DNA from: Gallionellaceae bacterium UBA6222
GTDB lineage: Bacteria > Pseudomonadota > Gammaproteobacteria > Burkholderiales > Gallionellaceae
Reading direction: 5' to 3'
Assembly: GCA_002421915.1 (NCBI GenBank)
Contig: DISA01000073.1
Location: 12,104-22,218, forward strand
DNA: 10,115 bases
The notes beneath the pieces are model-generated. The model was not told the origin of the DNA. It was given only the letters and a program-made list of their open reading frames with translations, and made no database searches. Below are positions 1 to 5,730 of this stretch, one piece after another. Numbering within the stretch: the stretch's first letter is position 1; every line of letters starts with the position of its first letter. A program made the position numbers and the translations under genes.

Positions 1-633
1 GACCCGGACGTGATCATGGTCGGTGAAATGCGCGACAAGGAAACGGTTGCCACCGGTATCGAGGCTTCACTTACCGGTCACTTGGTATTTGCCACCCTGC
101 ACACCAATAGCGCGCCCGAATCCATCATCCGCCTGCTCGACATGGGTATGGACCCGTTCAACTTTGCCGATGCGCTGCTTGGTATTCTGGCGCAACGTTT
201 GGCAAAACGGCTGTGCAAGCATTGCAAGAAACCGCACATTGCCACGCAGGAAGAAATCAAGACCCTGCTTGCCGAATATGCGGAAGAAATGAAGAACACA
301 GAAAGATGGAAAAAAGATATGAACGCGGCCATGAAAGAGCAGTACGCGGAATGGATCAAGCTGTTTGGTGATGACAAGGGGCAGATCACGTTGTATGAAA
401 AGGTCGGCTGTGAAAAATGCACCAACACCGGCTATGCCGGCCGTGTGGGCCTGCACGAATTATTGATCGGTACCGATCCGGTGAAAAAGGCGATCCAGGA
501 GCATGCGCGCGTCGCAGAGCTGTTTGCCATCGCGCTCGACGAAGGCATGCGCACCCTGAAGCAGGACGGTATCGAAAAAGTATTGAGCGGCATCACCGAC
601 ATCCAGCAAGTGCGCGCGGTGTGCATCAAGTAA
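1..633 (+). CDS. GspE/PilB-family secretion or pilus assembly ATPase, C-terminal part (5' end outside window)
   Basis: Hexameric cytoplasmic ATPase that would power type IV pilus extension or type II-like secretion. The reading frame is open from base 1, so the N-terminal domain and Walker A are missing. Visible in order: the Walker B stretch DPDVIMVGEMRD (residues 1-12 of the fragment), the histidine box GHLVFATLHTNSA, and the QRLAKRLC segment. A zinc-type tetracysteine follows as two CxxC pairs, CKHC (residue 72) and CEKC (residue 137). The end GMRTLKQDGIEKVLSGITDIQQVRAVC is typical of GspE/PulE proteins. The roughly 60 residues between the Cys pairs form a charged, probably helical insert. 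The fragment does not look like canonical PilB at its end, so I give no symbol; an MshE-like or GspE-like ATPase is equally possible. The stop is followed within 10 bases by a repeat element, and the next gene is a cyclic-di-GMP enzyme. Confidence 0.9.
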   Translation, partial: DPDVIMVGEMRDKETVATGIEASLTGHLVFATLHTNSAPESIIRLLDMGMDPFNFADALLGILAQRLAKRLCKHCKKPHIATQEEIKTLLAEYAEEMKNTERWKKDMNAAMKEQYAEWIKLFGDDKGQITLYEKVGCEKCTNTGYAGRVGLHELLIGTDPVKKAIQEHARVAELFAIALDEGMRTLKQDGIEKVLSGITDIQQVRAVCIK

Positions 634-641
634 AGCGGGTT

Positions 642-747
642 TGTGGGTCGGAACCGCAGCCCTGACGCGGTGCGGTCGGGTTTGTGGGTCGGACTTCAGT
701 CCGACAATGGGCGTTACAAAGCTTGTCGGGTTAAAACCCGACCCACA
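642..747. repeat. REP/BIME-like palindromic element between the ATPase and HD-GYP genes
   Basis: TGTGGGTCGG occurs at 642-651 and 683-692, and its exact reverse complement CCGACCCACA at 738-747. Two hairpins are nested inside: GTCGGAC-TTCA-GTCCGAC (688-705) and GTCGGGTT-AA-AACCCGAC (725-742). Each is flanked on its outer side by GTGG or its complement CCAC. This fits the known REP layout of a GTAG/GTGG tetranucleotide plus palindrome, with an inverted pair forming a BIME. The ACAGGG at its right edge is repeated at 755-760, where it serves as the Shine-Dalgarno of the next gene. Confidence 0.8.
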
Positions 748-767
748 GGGATTCACAGGGAATTGTC

Positions 768-2462
768 ATGGACACCACCAAGGCCAAAGCCTACATGGCA
801 CAGGAGCAGGCCCAGCGTGCCACGCTGGAAGGCCTGCTCAATCGCCTGAATGACCTGAATATCATCGGCGCCTCGCTTTCCAGCGAGCGCAACATCGACA
901 AGCTATTGGAAAGTATCCTGCGCGCGGCGATGAAGATCACCAATGCCGACGCGGGCACGCTGTATCTGGTTGATCCCGAAAAGCAGGTGCTCACCTTTGA
1001 GATCCTGCACAACCTTTCTCTGGATATTTTCATGGGGGGGACCTCCGGAAATCCCATCCCGTTCTACCCCGTTCAGTTATACCGCGACGGACAGGCAAAC
1101 CACGCCATGGTGGTCAGTCACGCGGCCTTGAGCGGAGAGACGGTGAACATCCCGGATGCCTACATCGCCAAGGGCTTCGACTTTGCCGGCACCAAGAAAT
1201 TTGACGCCAAAACCGGCTACCGCTCACGCTCATTTCTGGCCGTGCCGATGCGCGATCACGAGCACGAAGTCATCGGTGTGCTGCAACTCATCAACGCGCT
1301 GGACGAGGCGAACAATGTGCGCCAGTTTTCCAGCGATGACCAAAAGCTGCTGGAATCGCTGGCATCGCAAGCCGCCATTGCGTTGAGTAACCGGCGCCTG
1401 ATCCAGCAACTGGAAGAGTTATTCGAGTCCTTCATCAAGCTTATCAACACCGCGATCGATGATAAATCGCCCTATACCGGCGGCCATTGCGAGCGCGTCC
1501 CGGTGCTCACCATGATGCTGGCCGAGGCGGCCAGCCGCACCGAAACGGGTCCGCTCAAGAACTTCAAACTCACCGACCACGATCGGTATGAGCTGAAGAT
1601 GGCCGGCCTGTTGCACGACTGCGGCAAGATCACCACACCGGTGCATGTGGTGGACAAGGCGACTAAGCTGCACACCCTGTTCGACCGCATCCGGCTTATT
1701 GATACCCGCTTCGAGGTGCTCAAGCGCGATGCTGAAATCAATATGTTGCGCGCCCTCTCCCCCAACCCCTCTCCCGCAGGCGGAAGAGGGGAGCGCGACA
1801 GCGCGGGAGAGGGCGCTATCAAAATCCGCGCCGAATACGAAGCACGGATCCGCCAGCTTGATGAAGACCGCGAATTCCTGCGTCACTGCAACATCGGCGG
1901 CGAGAAGATGTCCGATGCCGATGTCGAACGCGTGCAGCGCATCGCCCGTTATCGGTGGCGCAACGCGGCGGGTATGGAAGAAGACTTCCTGTCGGCGGAT
2001 GAACTGGAGAACCTCACCATCCGTGCCGGCACACTCACGGCTACCGAGCGCGAAATCATCAACCACCACATCGTCGTCACCATCAAGATGCTGGAATCTC
2101 TGCCTTGGCCCAAGCACCTCAAGCGTGTACCGGAATATGCGGGCGGCCACCATGAACGCATGGACGGCAAGGGTTATCCCAAGGGACTGACGCGGGAGCA
2201 GATGTCGGTGCAGGCCAGGTTGATGGGTATCGCCGACATCTTCGAGGCGCTCACCGCCAAGGATCGTCCCTACAAGGAAGGCAAGACCCTGACCGAATCG
2301 TTGACGATACTTGGGTATTTCAAGGAGAACGGTCACATAGATCCCGGCCTGTTCGACGCCTTCATCCGCGAAAAGGTCTATCTGGAATACGCCAAGCAGT
2401 TTCTCGCACCGGAGCAGATCGATGCAGTGGATGAGACACGCATCCCGGGTTACATCCCGTAA
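768..2462 (+). CDS. GAF domain plus HD-GYP domain protein, probable cyclic-di-GMP phosphodiesterase
   Basis: Predicted cytoplasmic protein of 564 aa. Residues about 30-205 form a GAF sensor domain (segments such as NADAGTLYLVDPEK and SFLAVPMRDHEHEVIGVLQLIN). Residues about 215-560 form an HD-GYP domain, which in this family hydrolyses cyclic-di-GMP at a metal centre. The expected metal and signature residues are present: H240, the HD pair H283-D284 in LLHDCGK, H433-H434, the HHExxDGxGYP motif (H461 to P471) and D490 in IADIFEAL. The start ATG has AGGGA at 757-761, 6 bases upstream. The region between HD and H433 carries about 20 extra residues encoded by a palindromic repeat (1750-1816). No transmembrane segment is seen. 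Its place between an assembly ATPase and a pilin suggests local control of pili by cyclic-di-GMP; that is inference. The GAF ligand is unknown. Confidence 0.9.
   Translation: MDTTKAKAYMAQEQAQRATLEGLLNRLNDLNIIGASLSSERNIDKLLESILRAAMKITNADAGTLYLVDPEKQVLTFEILHNLSLDIFMGGTSGNPIPFYPVQLYRDGQANHAMVVSHAALSGETVNIPDAYIAKGFDFAGTKKFDAKTGYRSRSFLAVPMRDHEHEVIGVLQLINALDEANNVRQFSSDDQKLLESLASQAAIALSNRRLIQQLEELFESFIKLINTAIDDKSPYTGGHCERVPVLTMMLAEAASRTETGPLKNFKLTDHDRYELKMAGLLHDCGKITTPVHVVDKATKLHTLFDRIRLIDTRFEVLKRDAEINMLRALSPNPSPAGGRGERDSAGEGAIKIRAEYEARIRQLDEDREFLRHCNIGGEKMSDADVERVQRIARYRWRNAAGMEEDFLSADELENLTIRAGTLTATEREIINHHIVVTIKMLESLPWPKHLKRVPEYAGGHHERMDGKGYPKGLTREQMSVQARLMGIADIFEALTAKDRPYKEGKTLTESLTILGYFKENGHIDPGLFDAFIREKVYLEYAKQFLAPEQIDAVDETRIPGYIP
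1750..1816. repeat. CCCTCTCCC-type palindromic repeat, translated in frame inside the HD-GYP gene
   Basis: Outer arms GCGCCCTCTCCC (1750-1761) and GGGAGAGGGCGC (1805-1816) are a perfect 12-bp inverted repeat. A second palindrome lies inside, CCCCTCT (1766-1772) with AGAGGGG (1785-1791), extended by CCGC/GCGG around a tiny loop. It is read through without a stop as a Ser/Pro/Gly/Arg-rich stretch at residues about 329-350 (ALSPNPSPAGGRGERD and on). The composition differs from the helical, charged sequence on both sides. It is a different family from the GTCGG repeats in this window. Confidence 0.85.
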
Positions 2463-2463
2463 C

Positions 2464-2478
2464 TGACAAAAAATGTCA
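2464..2478. promoter_or_regulatory. Inverted repeat upstream of pilA, possible PilR-type activator site
   Basis: TGACA-AAAAA-TGTCA, a perfect 5-bp inverted repeat, begins just after the stop codon of the HD-GYP gene. It lies about 75 bases upstream of the sigma-54 -24 element, a usual place for an enhancer-binding activator. PilR sites in other bacteria contain GTGTC/TGTC-like half sites, so PilR is a reasonable guess. No pilRS genes are in the window. Confidence 0.4.
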
Positions 2479-2551
2479 CATTAAGTGCGTAATTGGGCAG
2501 TCCGGGGTGAGTGCCAAGCCGCGCAACCCGCTGGCACACGGCATTTGCCGA

Positions 2552-2567
2552 TGGCACGTAACCTGCT
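2552..2567 (+). promoter_or_regulatory. Sigma-54 (RpoN) promoter of pilA
   Basis: TGGCACGTAACCTGCT matches the -24/-12 consensus TGGCAC-N5-TTGC(A/T) with one mismatch. GG and GC are exactly 10 bases apart, as required. The predicted start is near 2578, which gives a leader of about 150 nt. Sigma-54 with PilR control of pilA is well known in Pseudomonas, Geobacter and others. Confidence 0.75.
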
Positions 2568-2577
2568 ACTATCCGTT

Positions 2578-2731
2578 CGCACACTTCGTGTGTAGCCGTT
2601 AGCCCGATCACGGTGCGACGGAGTCGGTGGTGCGTAGAGGGCTGAAAGTGGCCACAAGCGTATCCGAAAACTTCGTCCAGTTGTGTTGTGGCTGCCAAAG
2701 GCAACGTTTTAACTCTCAAAGGAGAATGACA
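2578..2731 (+). other. pilA 5' leader
   Basis: About 150 nt without a convincing gene lie between the predicted sigma-54 start and pilA. At its very 5' end is a hairpin, CACAC-TTC-GTGTG (2580-2592). A second small one, TGCC-AAA-GGCA (2693-2703), lies close to the ribosome binding site AAAGGAG (2718-2724). A 5'-terminal hairpin of this kind could stabilise the abundant pilin mRNA; that is inference. Confidence 0.4.
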
Positions 2732-3208
2732 ATGAAGCAAATCCAAAAAGGTTTTACCCTGATCGAACTGATGATCGTGGTTGCGATTATCGGTATTCTG
2801 GCCGCTGTGGCGATCCCCGCTTACAGCGACTACACCAAGAAAGCCAAAGCGACTGAACTGGTGCAAGGCACGGCTGCGCTGAAGACTGCCGTCGAAATCT
2901 GTATCGCCGATTTCCCGGATACATGGGCGGCTGAATGTTCTGCCGGTTCTAATGGCATCCCATCCAATCTGCCGGATGATGCAGCTACCGGTATCGATGG
3001 CTCTGCTGGTACTGCTGTGAGCGGTACCAAGGTGGTTGGCGCCAAACGGGTTGCTGCTGGTGTGATCACTGTGGCTGCAACTACAGCATTGGCTGGCAAG
3101 ACTGATACCACCAAGGGCTTGGTTTACACTCTGACACCGACTGTTGGCTCCGCTGGTGTGAGCTGGACTTCCAGTGGTTCTTGCGTGACTGATACGTTCT
3201 GTAAGTAA
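2732..3208 (+). CDS. pilA: Type IV major pilin (PilA-like)
   Basis: Pilin precursor of 158 aa, the subunit of a type IV pilus. The 7-residue leader MKQIQKG is followed by FTLIELMIVVAIIGILAAVAIPAY. The prepilin peptidase would cut after Gly7 and methylate Phe8; Glu12 is the conserved mature Glu5. The hydrophobic helix spans residues 8-30. Four cysteines are present: C57 and C69, and a C-terminal pair C151 and C157 (CVTDTFC) that would form the disulfide D-loop. The middle is rich in Ala, Gly, Thr and Ser and holds likely O-glycosylation targets. The start at 2732 is chosen because AAAGGAG lies 7 bases upstream and the leader is then canonical; an in-frame ATG at 2726 is too close to that site. 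A sigma-54 promoter and a strong terminator enclose the gene, so it is mainly monocistronic. Confidence 0.95.
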   Translation: MKQIQKGFTLIELMIVVAIIGILAAVAIPAYSDYTKKAKATELVQGTAALKTAVEICIADFPDTWAAECSAGSNGIPSNLPDDAATGIDGSAGTAVSGTKVVGAKRVAAGVITVAATTALAGKTDTTKGLVYTLTPTVGSAGVSWTSSGSCVTDTFCK

Positions 3209-3225
3209 GCTGTAGTTTGTACCAA

Positions 3226-3254
3226 CACAAAAGCCGGGTTTTCCGGCTTTTGTG
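3226..3254 (+). terminator. Rho-independent terminator after pilA
   Basis: Perfect 12-bp stem: CACAAAAGCCGG (3226-3237), loop GTTTT, CCGGCTTTTGTG (3243-3254). The A-rich left and T-rich right parts supply the U tract, so it could act in both directions. The next start codon is only 20 bases downstream, so that gene may rely on leakage through it. Confidence 0.85.
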
Positions 3255-3273
3255 CTTTATGGGGTAAGTGCTC

Positions 3274-4974
3274 ATGTTGAAAAAATCACGCGTGTGGTTT
3301 GTATTGCTGCTGCTGTGTGCAGTCACCGCCTTGTACGGGCAGTTCCTGTGGAATCCCATCGTGTTCGATGATTTGCCATTCTTCATGGTGAATGATGCCG
3401 GACATCAGCCGGTGGATGATTATCGCTATTCTCTATTTGAACTGCGCTCATTGCCCTATGCCACGCTGGCTTGGGGCAAAGCGCTGTTCGGTCTCGACAT
3501 GCTGCCTTTCCGCATCGAGAACCTGTTGTTGCATGCGGCAGTTGCCGTTGCTTTGTTCTTCTTTCTGGCGCGCTTGTTCGCGGCGGTTGGTGATGCGTTT
3601 GTGGGTCGGACTTTAGTCCGACATGTCGGACTAAAGTCCGACCCACAAAAAACGGAGTCGGGGTTGAAGCTGTCGCCGGACGCCTTGGCCTTCGCGGCGG
3701 CGCTGTTGTTCGCCTTGCATCCGGTGGTTGTATACGCGGCAGGTTATCTGGTACAGCGCACCATTCTGATGGCGACGCTGTTCAGTTTGTTGGCAATGCT
3801 GGCCTGGCTACGCGGTGAGGAAAGTGAATCGAAGCCGTGGTTGTGGGCAAGTGTGTTGTTCTACTATCTGGCGGTGTTCAGCAAGGAACACGCGATCATG
3901 CTGCCGGCCATCCTGCTGGCCTTGACCATCCTGTTGCATGAGGACTGGCGTGAAAAGATGAAACAGCGCTGGGCACCGATTGCGGGTTTGGTATTGGTGG
4001 CGTTGTTTGTGGTGGCGGCGAAGAAAGGCGTGCTGGGCACGGCCTACGAGATCTACGCGCCCGACATGCTGGTTGAATCCGGTAGCGACCTGAATCATCC
4101 TTTGAGCGTGCTGACCCAGAGTTGGCTGTTCTTCAAATATGCCGCGCTGTGGCTGTTCCCCAATCCGAACTGGATGTCGGTGGATATGCGCGAGCCGTTC
4201 GCGGCCTCGCTGTGGTCGGGTTATCTGGCCGCATTTTTTGCGTTTCTGGCCTGGGGCGTGCTGGCAGTGTGGTTGTTGTTCAAACGTGGTCGTGCGGGAC
4301 TGTTGGGTTTTGCGCTGCTGTTCCCGTGGCTGATGTTTATGCCGGAATTTTCCACCGTCCGCATCCAGGAAAGCTTCGTGCTGTACCGCAGTTATCTGTG
4401 GGCGGTGGGCGCTTGTGCATTGTTGCCGCTGTTGCTGGATCGTCTGGACAAGAATATGGCCGGCATCGTGGTGGGCGCGGTGGCGCTGGCGATGATACCG
4501 ATCTCCATGGACCGGCTGGCCTCATTTTCCCATCCGCTGATCCTGTGGGATGACGCGGTGAAACTGGTGAAAGACAAACCTGAATTGCCGGGTGTGTATC
4601 GCATTTATTACAACCGGGGGAGTGAATTCATCAAGGTGGATGATTACGATGCCGCGATCGAAGATCTGATGCTCGCGGCGAAGTTGCACCCCGATTGGCC
4701 TTTTCCGCACAATAACTTGGGTGCGGCCTACGGCAAAAAAGGAGAATGGGCGCTGTCCGCTGCGGCTTTCACCCAGGCCATTGACATTGCGCAGCGCAAG
4801 CAAATGGGTGTCAATCCCAGACCCTATTTTGGCCGGGCGATGGCGTATGAGCAACTTGGACGACCCGACTTGGCGCGTCGTGATTACGAGTTGACCTGCA
4901 AGGTGGCAAACAAGGGTTGCGAGAAACTGGTTGATCCTAAAAACAGCGACATGTCCCCGAAAGGCACAAAATAA
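3274..4974 (+). CDS. Polytopic membrane protein with C-terminal TPR repeats, probable GT-C glycosyltransferase (pilin modification candidate)
   Basis: Integral membrane protein of 566 aa. A first helix (about residues 8-22) leads to an extracytoplasmic loop with FDD (31-33), the position of catalytic acidic residues in GT-C fold enzymes. Several further helices follow; the segment LHPVVVYAAGYLVQRTILMATLFSLLA resembles the conserved HP...R motif of TMTC/DUF1736-like proteins. Residues about 445-550 form TPR-like helical pairs (for example NNLGAAYGKKGEW and YFGRAMAYEQLGRPDLARRDYE). I chose the ATG at 3274 because GGGG (3261-3264) is well spaced for it; GTG at 3268 is the alternative. It sits 65 bases after pilA, as pilin glycosyltransferases do in some Pseudomonas strains, so transfer of a sugar to the pilin is a reasonable hypothesis. 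A repeat-encoded insert (residues 109-126) lies in a loop between helices. The donor and acceptor are unknown. Confidence 0.7.
   Translation: MLKKSRVWFVLLLLCAVTALYGQFLWNPIVFDDLPFFMVNDAGHQPVDDYRYSLFELRSLPYATLAWGKALFGLDMLPFRIENLLLHAAVAVALFFFLARLFAAVGDAFVGRTLVRHVGLKSDPQKTESGLKLSPDALAFAAALLFALHPVVVYAAGYLVQRTILMATLFSLLAMLAWLRGEESESKPWLWASVLFYYLAVFSKEHAIMLPAILLALTILLHEDWREKMKQRWAPIAGLVLVALFVVAAKKGVLGTAYEIYAPDMLVESGSDLNHPLSVLTQSWLFFKYAALWLFPNPNWMSVDMREPFAASLWSGYLAAFFAFLAWGVLAVWLLFKRGRAGLLGFALLFPWLMFMPEFSTVRIQESFVLYRSYLWAVGACALLPLLLDRLDKNMAGIVVGAVALAMIPISMDRLASFSHPLILWDDAVKLVKDKPELPGVYRIYYNRGSEFIKVDDYDAAIEDLMLAAKLHPDWPFPHNNLGAAYGKKGEWALSAAAFTQAIDIAQRKQMGVNPRPYFGRAMAYEQLGRPDLARRDYELTCKVANKGCEKLVDPKNSDMSPKGTK
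3598..3649. repeat. 52-bp perfect palindrome (REP pair) inside the glycosyltransferase-like gene
   Basis: Bases 3598-3623 are the exact reverse complement of 3624-3649, with no central loop. The palindrome consists of two head-to-head REP units, GTGG-GTCGGACTTTAGTCCGAC and its inverse. It is read in frame without a stop as FVGRTLVRHVGLKSDPQ, a charged stretch between two hydrophobic segments. It belongs to the same GTCGG family as the intergenic copies in this window. Confidence 0.95.
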
Positions 4975-5115
4975 ACAGCGGGTCGTTGTTGCTTTACATG
5001 ATCTCCGATCAAATTGCGCTACTTGTGTAGCCTGCTGAATTTGCCCGTGTTGTTCGTGATTTTTGTGGATAAATCTTTTCCTGGTTGAATGAGGTGGAAA
5101 TGTTGAGCTGATTTC
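4975..5115. other. Non-coding stretch after the glycosyltransferase-like gene
   Basis: I find no gene, convincing promoter or repeat in these 141 bases. The sequence becomes AT-richer than the flanking genes towards its right end and leads into a terminator hairpin. Confidence 0.5.
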
Positions 5116-5140
5116 TTTCCGCAGAGTTCGGAAATTTTTT
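5116..5140 (+). terminator. Rho-independent terminator downstream of the glycosyltransferase-like gene
   Basis: Stem TTTCCG (5116-5121), loop CAGAGTT, CGGAAA (5129-5134), then six T (5135-5140). The stem is short (6 bp), so strength is moderate. It would insulate the next promoter, 12 bases further on, from upstream transcription. Confidence 0.6.
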
Positions 5141-5151
5141 CAACTTTCCCC

Positions 5152-5178
5152 TAAAGTTTTTGAAAATGCTGCCGCTAA
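5152..5178 (+). promoter_or_regulatory. Sigma-28 (FliA) promoter of a small RNA candidate
   Basis: TAAAGTTT (5152-5159), 11-base spacer, GCCGCTAA (5171-5178). This is a full match to TAAAGTTT-N11-GCCGATAA except for one base in the -10. The expected start is about 5185. No reading frame with a ribosome binding site follows before the terminator at 5230-5276. Confidence 0.75.
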
Positions 5179-5184
5179 CCTTGG

Positions 5185-5276
5185 CGTGCATCATGTTGCC
5201 TCCTCCTCGCGGCATGTCACATACACATAACCACCTCCGCCCGGACCATCAGCCAGGCGGGGGTGGTCGTTTTTTT
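5185..5276 (+). ncRNA. Candidate sigma-28-dependent small RNA with anti-Shine-Dalgarno loop
   Basis: About 90 nt between a sigma-28 promoter and a strong terminator. The first hairpin is CATGTTGC (5192-5199) paired with GCGGCATG (5209-5216): 8 pairs, two of them G-U. Its 9-base loop is CTCCTCCTC (5200-5208), complementary to GGAG-type ribosome binding sites. A short linker (5217-5229) joins it to the terminator hairpin. The architecture (exposed CU-rich seed, then a hairpin with a U tail) is that of a trans-acting or Hfq-type sRNA. In E. coli several sRNAs are known to be sigma-28 dependent; I do not recognise this one. The start is predicted, not measured. Confidence 0.55.
5230..5276 (+). 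terminator. Strong rho-independent terminator of the small RNA candidate
   Basis: Stem ACCACCTCCGCC (5230-5241) with GGCGGGGGTGGT (5256-5267), 12 pairs including one G-U, a 14-base loop and seven T (5270-5276). It lies 133 bases upstream of flhD, so transcripts from the promoter at 5152 should not normally reach flhD. Confidence 0.9.
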
Positions 5277-5278
5277 GT

Positions 5279-5318
5279 AGGAAACTTTCCTAGTTGCGAA
5301 ATGGAGGACATTCCTAGG
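5279..5318 (+). promoter_or_regulatory. Hairpin block upstream of flhD with GGA loop, possible CsrA site
   Basis: AGGAAA-C-TTTCCT (5279-5291) is a perfect small palindrome. Overlapping it, CCTAG (5289-5293) pairs with CTAGG (5314-5318), and inside this AATG-GAGGA-CATT (5300-5312) forms a hairpin whose loop holds AGGA. CsrA/RsmA proteins bind GGA in hairpin loops, and CsrA is known to act on the flhDC leader in E. coli. Whether this region is transcribed with flhDC cannot be read from the sequence. Confidence 0.3.
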
Positions 5319-5320
5319 CG

Positions 5321-5346
5321 AAAATCGGAATAGCTCCGATTTTTTT
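5321..5346 (+). terminator. Second terminator-like hairpin upstream of flhD
   Basis: AAAATCGGA (5321-5329), loop ATAGC, TCCGATTTT (5335-5343), with the T run continuing to 5346: a perfect 9-bp stem. It may back up the terminator at 5230-5276, work on the other strand, or act as an attenuator in an flhDC leader. The flhD promoter itself I could not identify; TCGCA-GAA-TGCGA (5360-5372) downstream is a possible operator. Confidence 0.6.
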
Positions 5347-5409
5347 CTGTGCCTCACCCTCGCAGAATGCGATCGTCGAATTAAGACATCATTCTTGAGG
5401 GGGATCATG

Positions 5410-5730
5410 ATGAATACAATCCAAGTGCACGAAGAAATCCGCGAAACCAATCTTTCTTACATGATGCTGGCGCAGCAGATGATCCGCAACGACAAGGCGA
5501 GCGCAATATTCCGTCTGGGTGTGAGCGAAGAACTGGCTGAATTGATCGCCGGGTTGTCTCCGGCGCAGCTGTTGAAGATGGCAGCCTCCAATATGCTGCT
5601 GTGCCGTTTCCGGTTTGATGAGCGCTTGCTGCTCAACATGATCACCGATTACAACAAGGATCGCATGATGTCGAAGGCGCATTCCACCATCCTGATGGCA
5701 GGGCAACCGGTCGAGGCGCTGGCTGCGTAG
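5410..5730 (+). CDS. flhD: Flagellar transcriptional regulator FlhD
   Basis: Protein of 106 aa, the non-catalytic partner in the FlhD4C2 complex that activates class II flagellar promoters with sigma-70. Recognised from the whole sequence (IRETNLSYMMLAQQMIRNDKASAIFRLG, then NMLLCRFRFDERLLL). Cys65 falls at the same position as the cysteine known in E. coli FlhD, which forms the dimer disulfide. GAGGGGGA (5397-5404) is the ribosome binding site. It suits the second of two adjacent ATGs (5410) better than the first (5407), which would only add one Met. The stop codon TAG lies inside the left arm of a repeat element. flhC follows after 112 bases of that repeat. The flhD ribosome binding site is complementary to the loop of the small RNA candidate just upstream. 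Confidence 0.93.
   Translation: MNTIQVHEEIRETNLSYMMLAQQMIRNDKASAIFRLGVSEELAELIAGLSPAQLLKMAASNMLLCRFRFDERLLLNMITDYNKDRMMSKAHSTILMAGQPVEALAA

Noticed and set aside
214..420. Cysteine pairs in the ATPase as haem-binding motifs
   Set aside because: CKHC and CEKC are not followed by His and occupy the known zinc site of GspE/PilB ATPases.
1419..2336. Long open frame on the minus strand across the HD-GYP gene
   Set aside because: It is the complement of a gene with all family motifs, has no recognisable protein features and no ribosome binding site; a side effect of codon use.
2532..2549. A second sigma-54-like sequence, TGGCAC...TTGC, just upstream of the pilA promoter
   Set aside because: GG and GC are 12 bases apart instead of the required 10; the site at 2552-2567 has the right spacing.
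3598..3649. The perfect palindrome as a transcription terminator or recombination site
   Set aside because: No T run follows, the reading frame continues through it for another 440 codons, and it matches the repeat family seen elsewhere in the window.
5009..5215. Minus-strand small open frame covering the small RNA promoter
   Set aside because: No ribosome binding site and no known features; the promoter and terminators on the + strand explain the region better.
5395..5409. Upstream TTG (5395) as start of flhD
   Set aside because: It overlaps the purine-rich ribosome binding site, and the added residues do not match FlhD proteins; the ATG at 5410 is well spaced.
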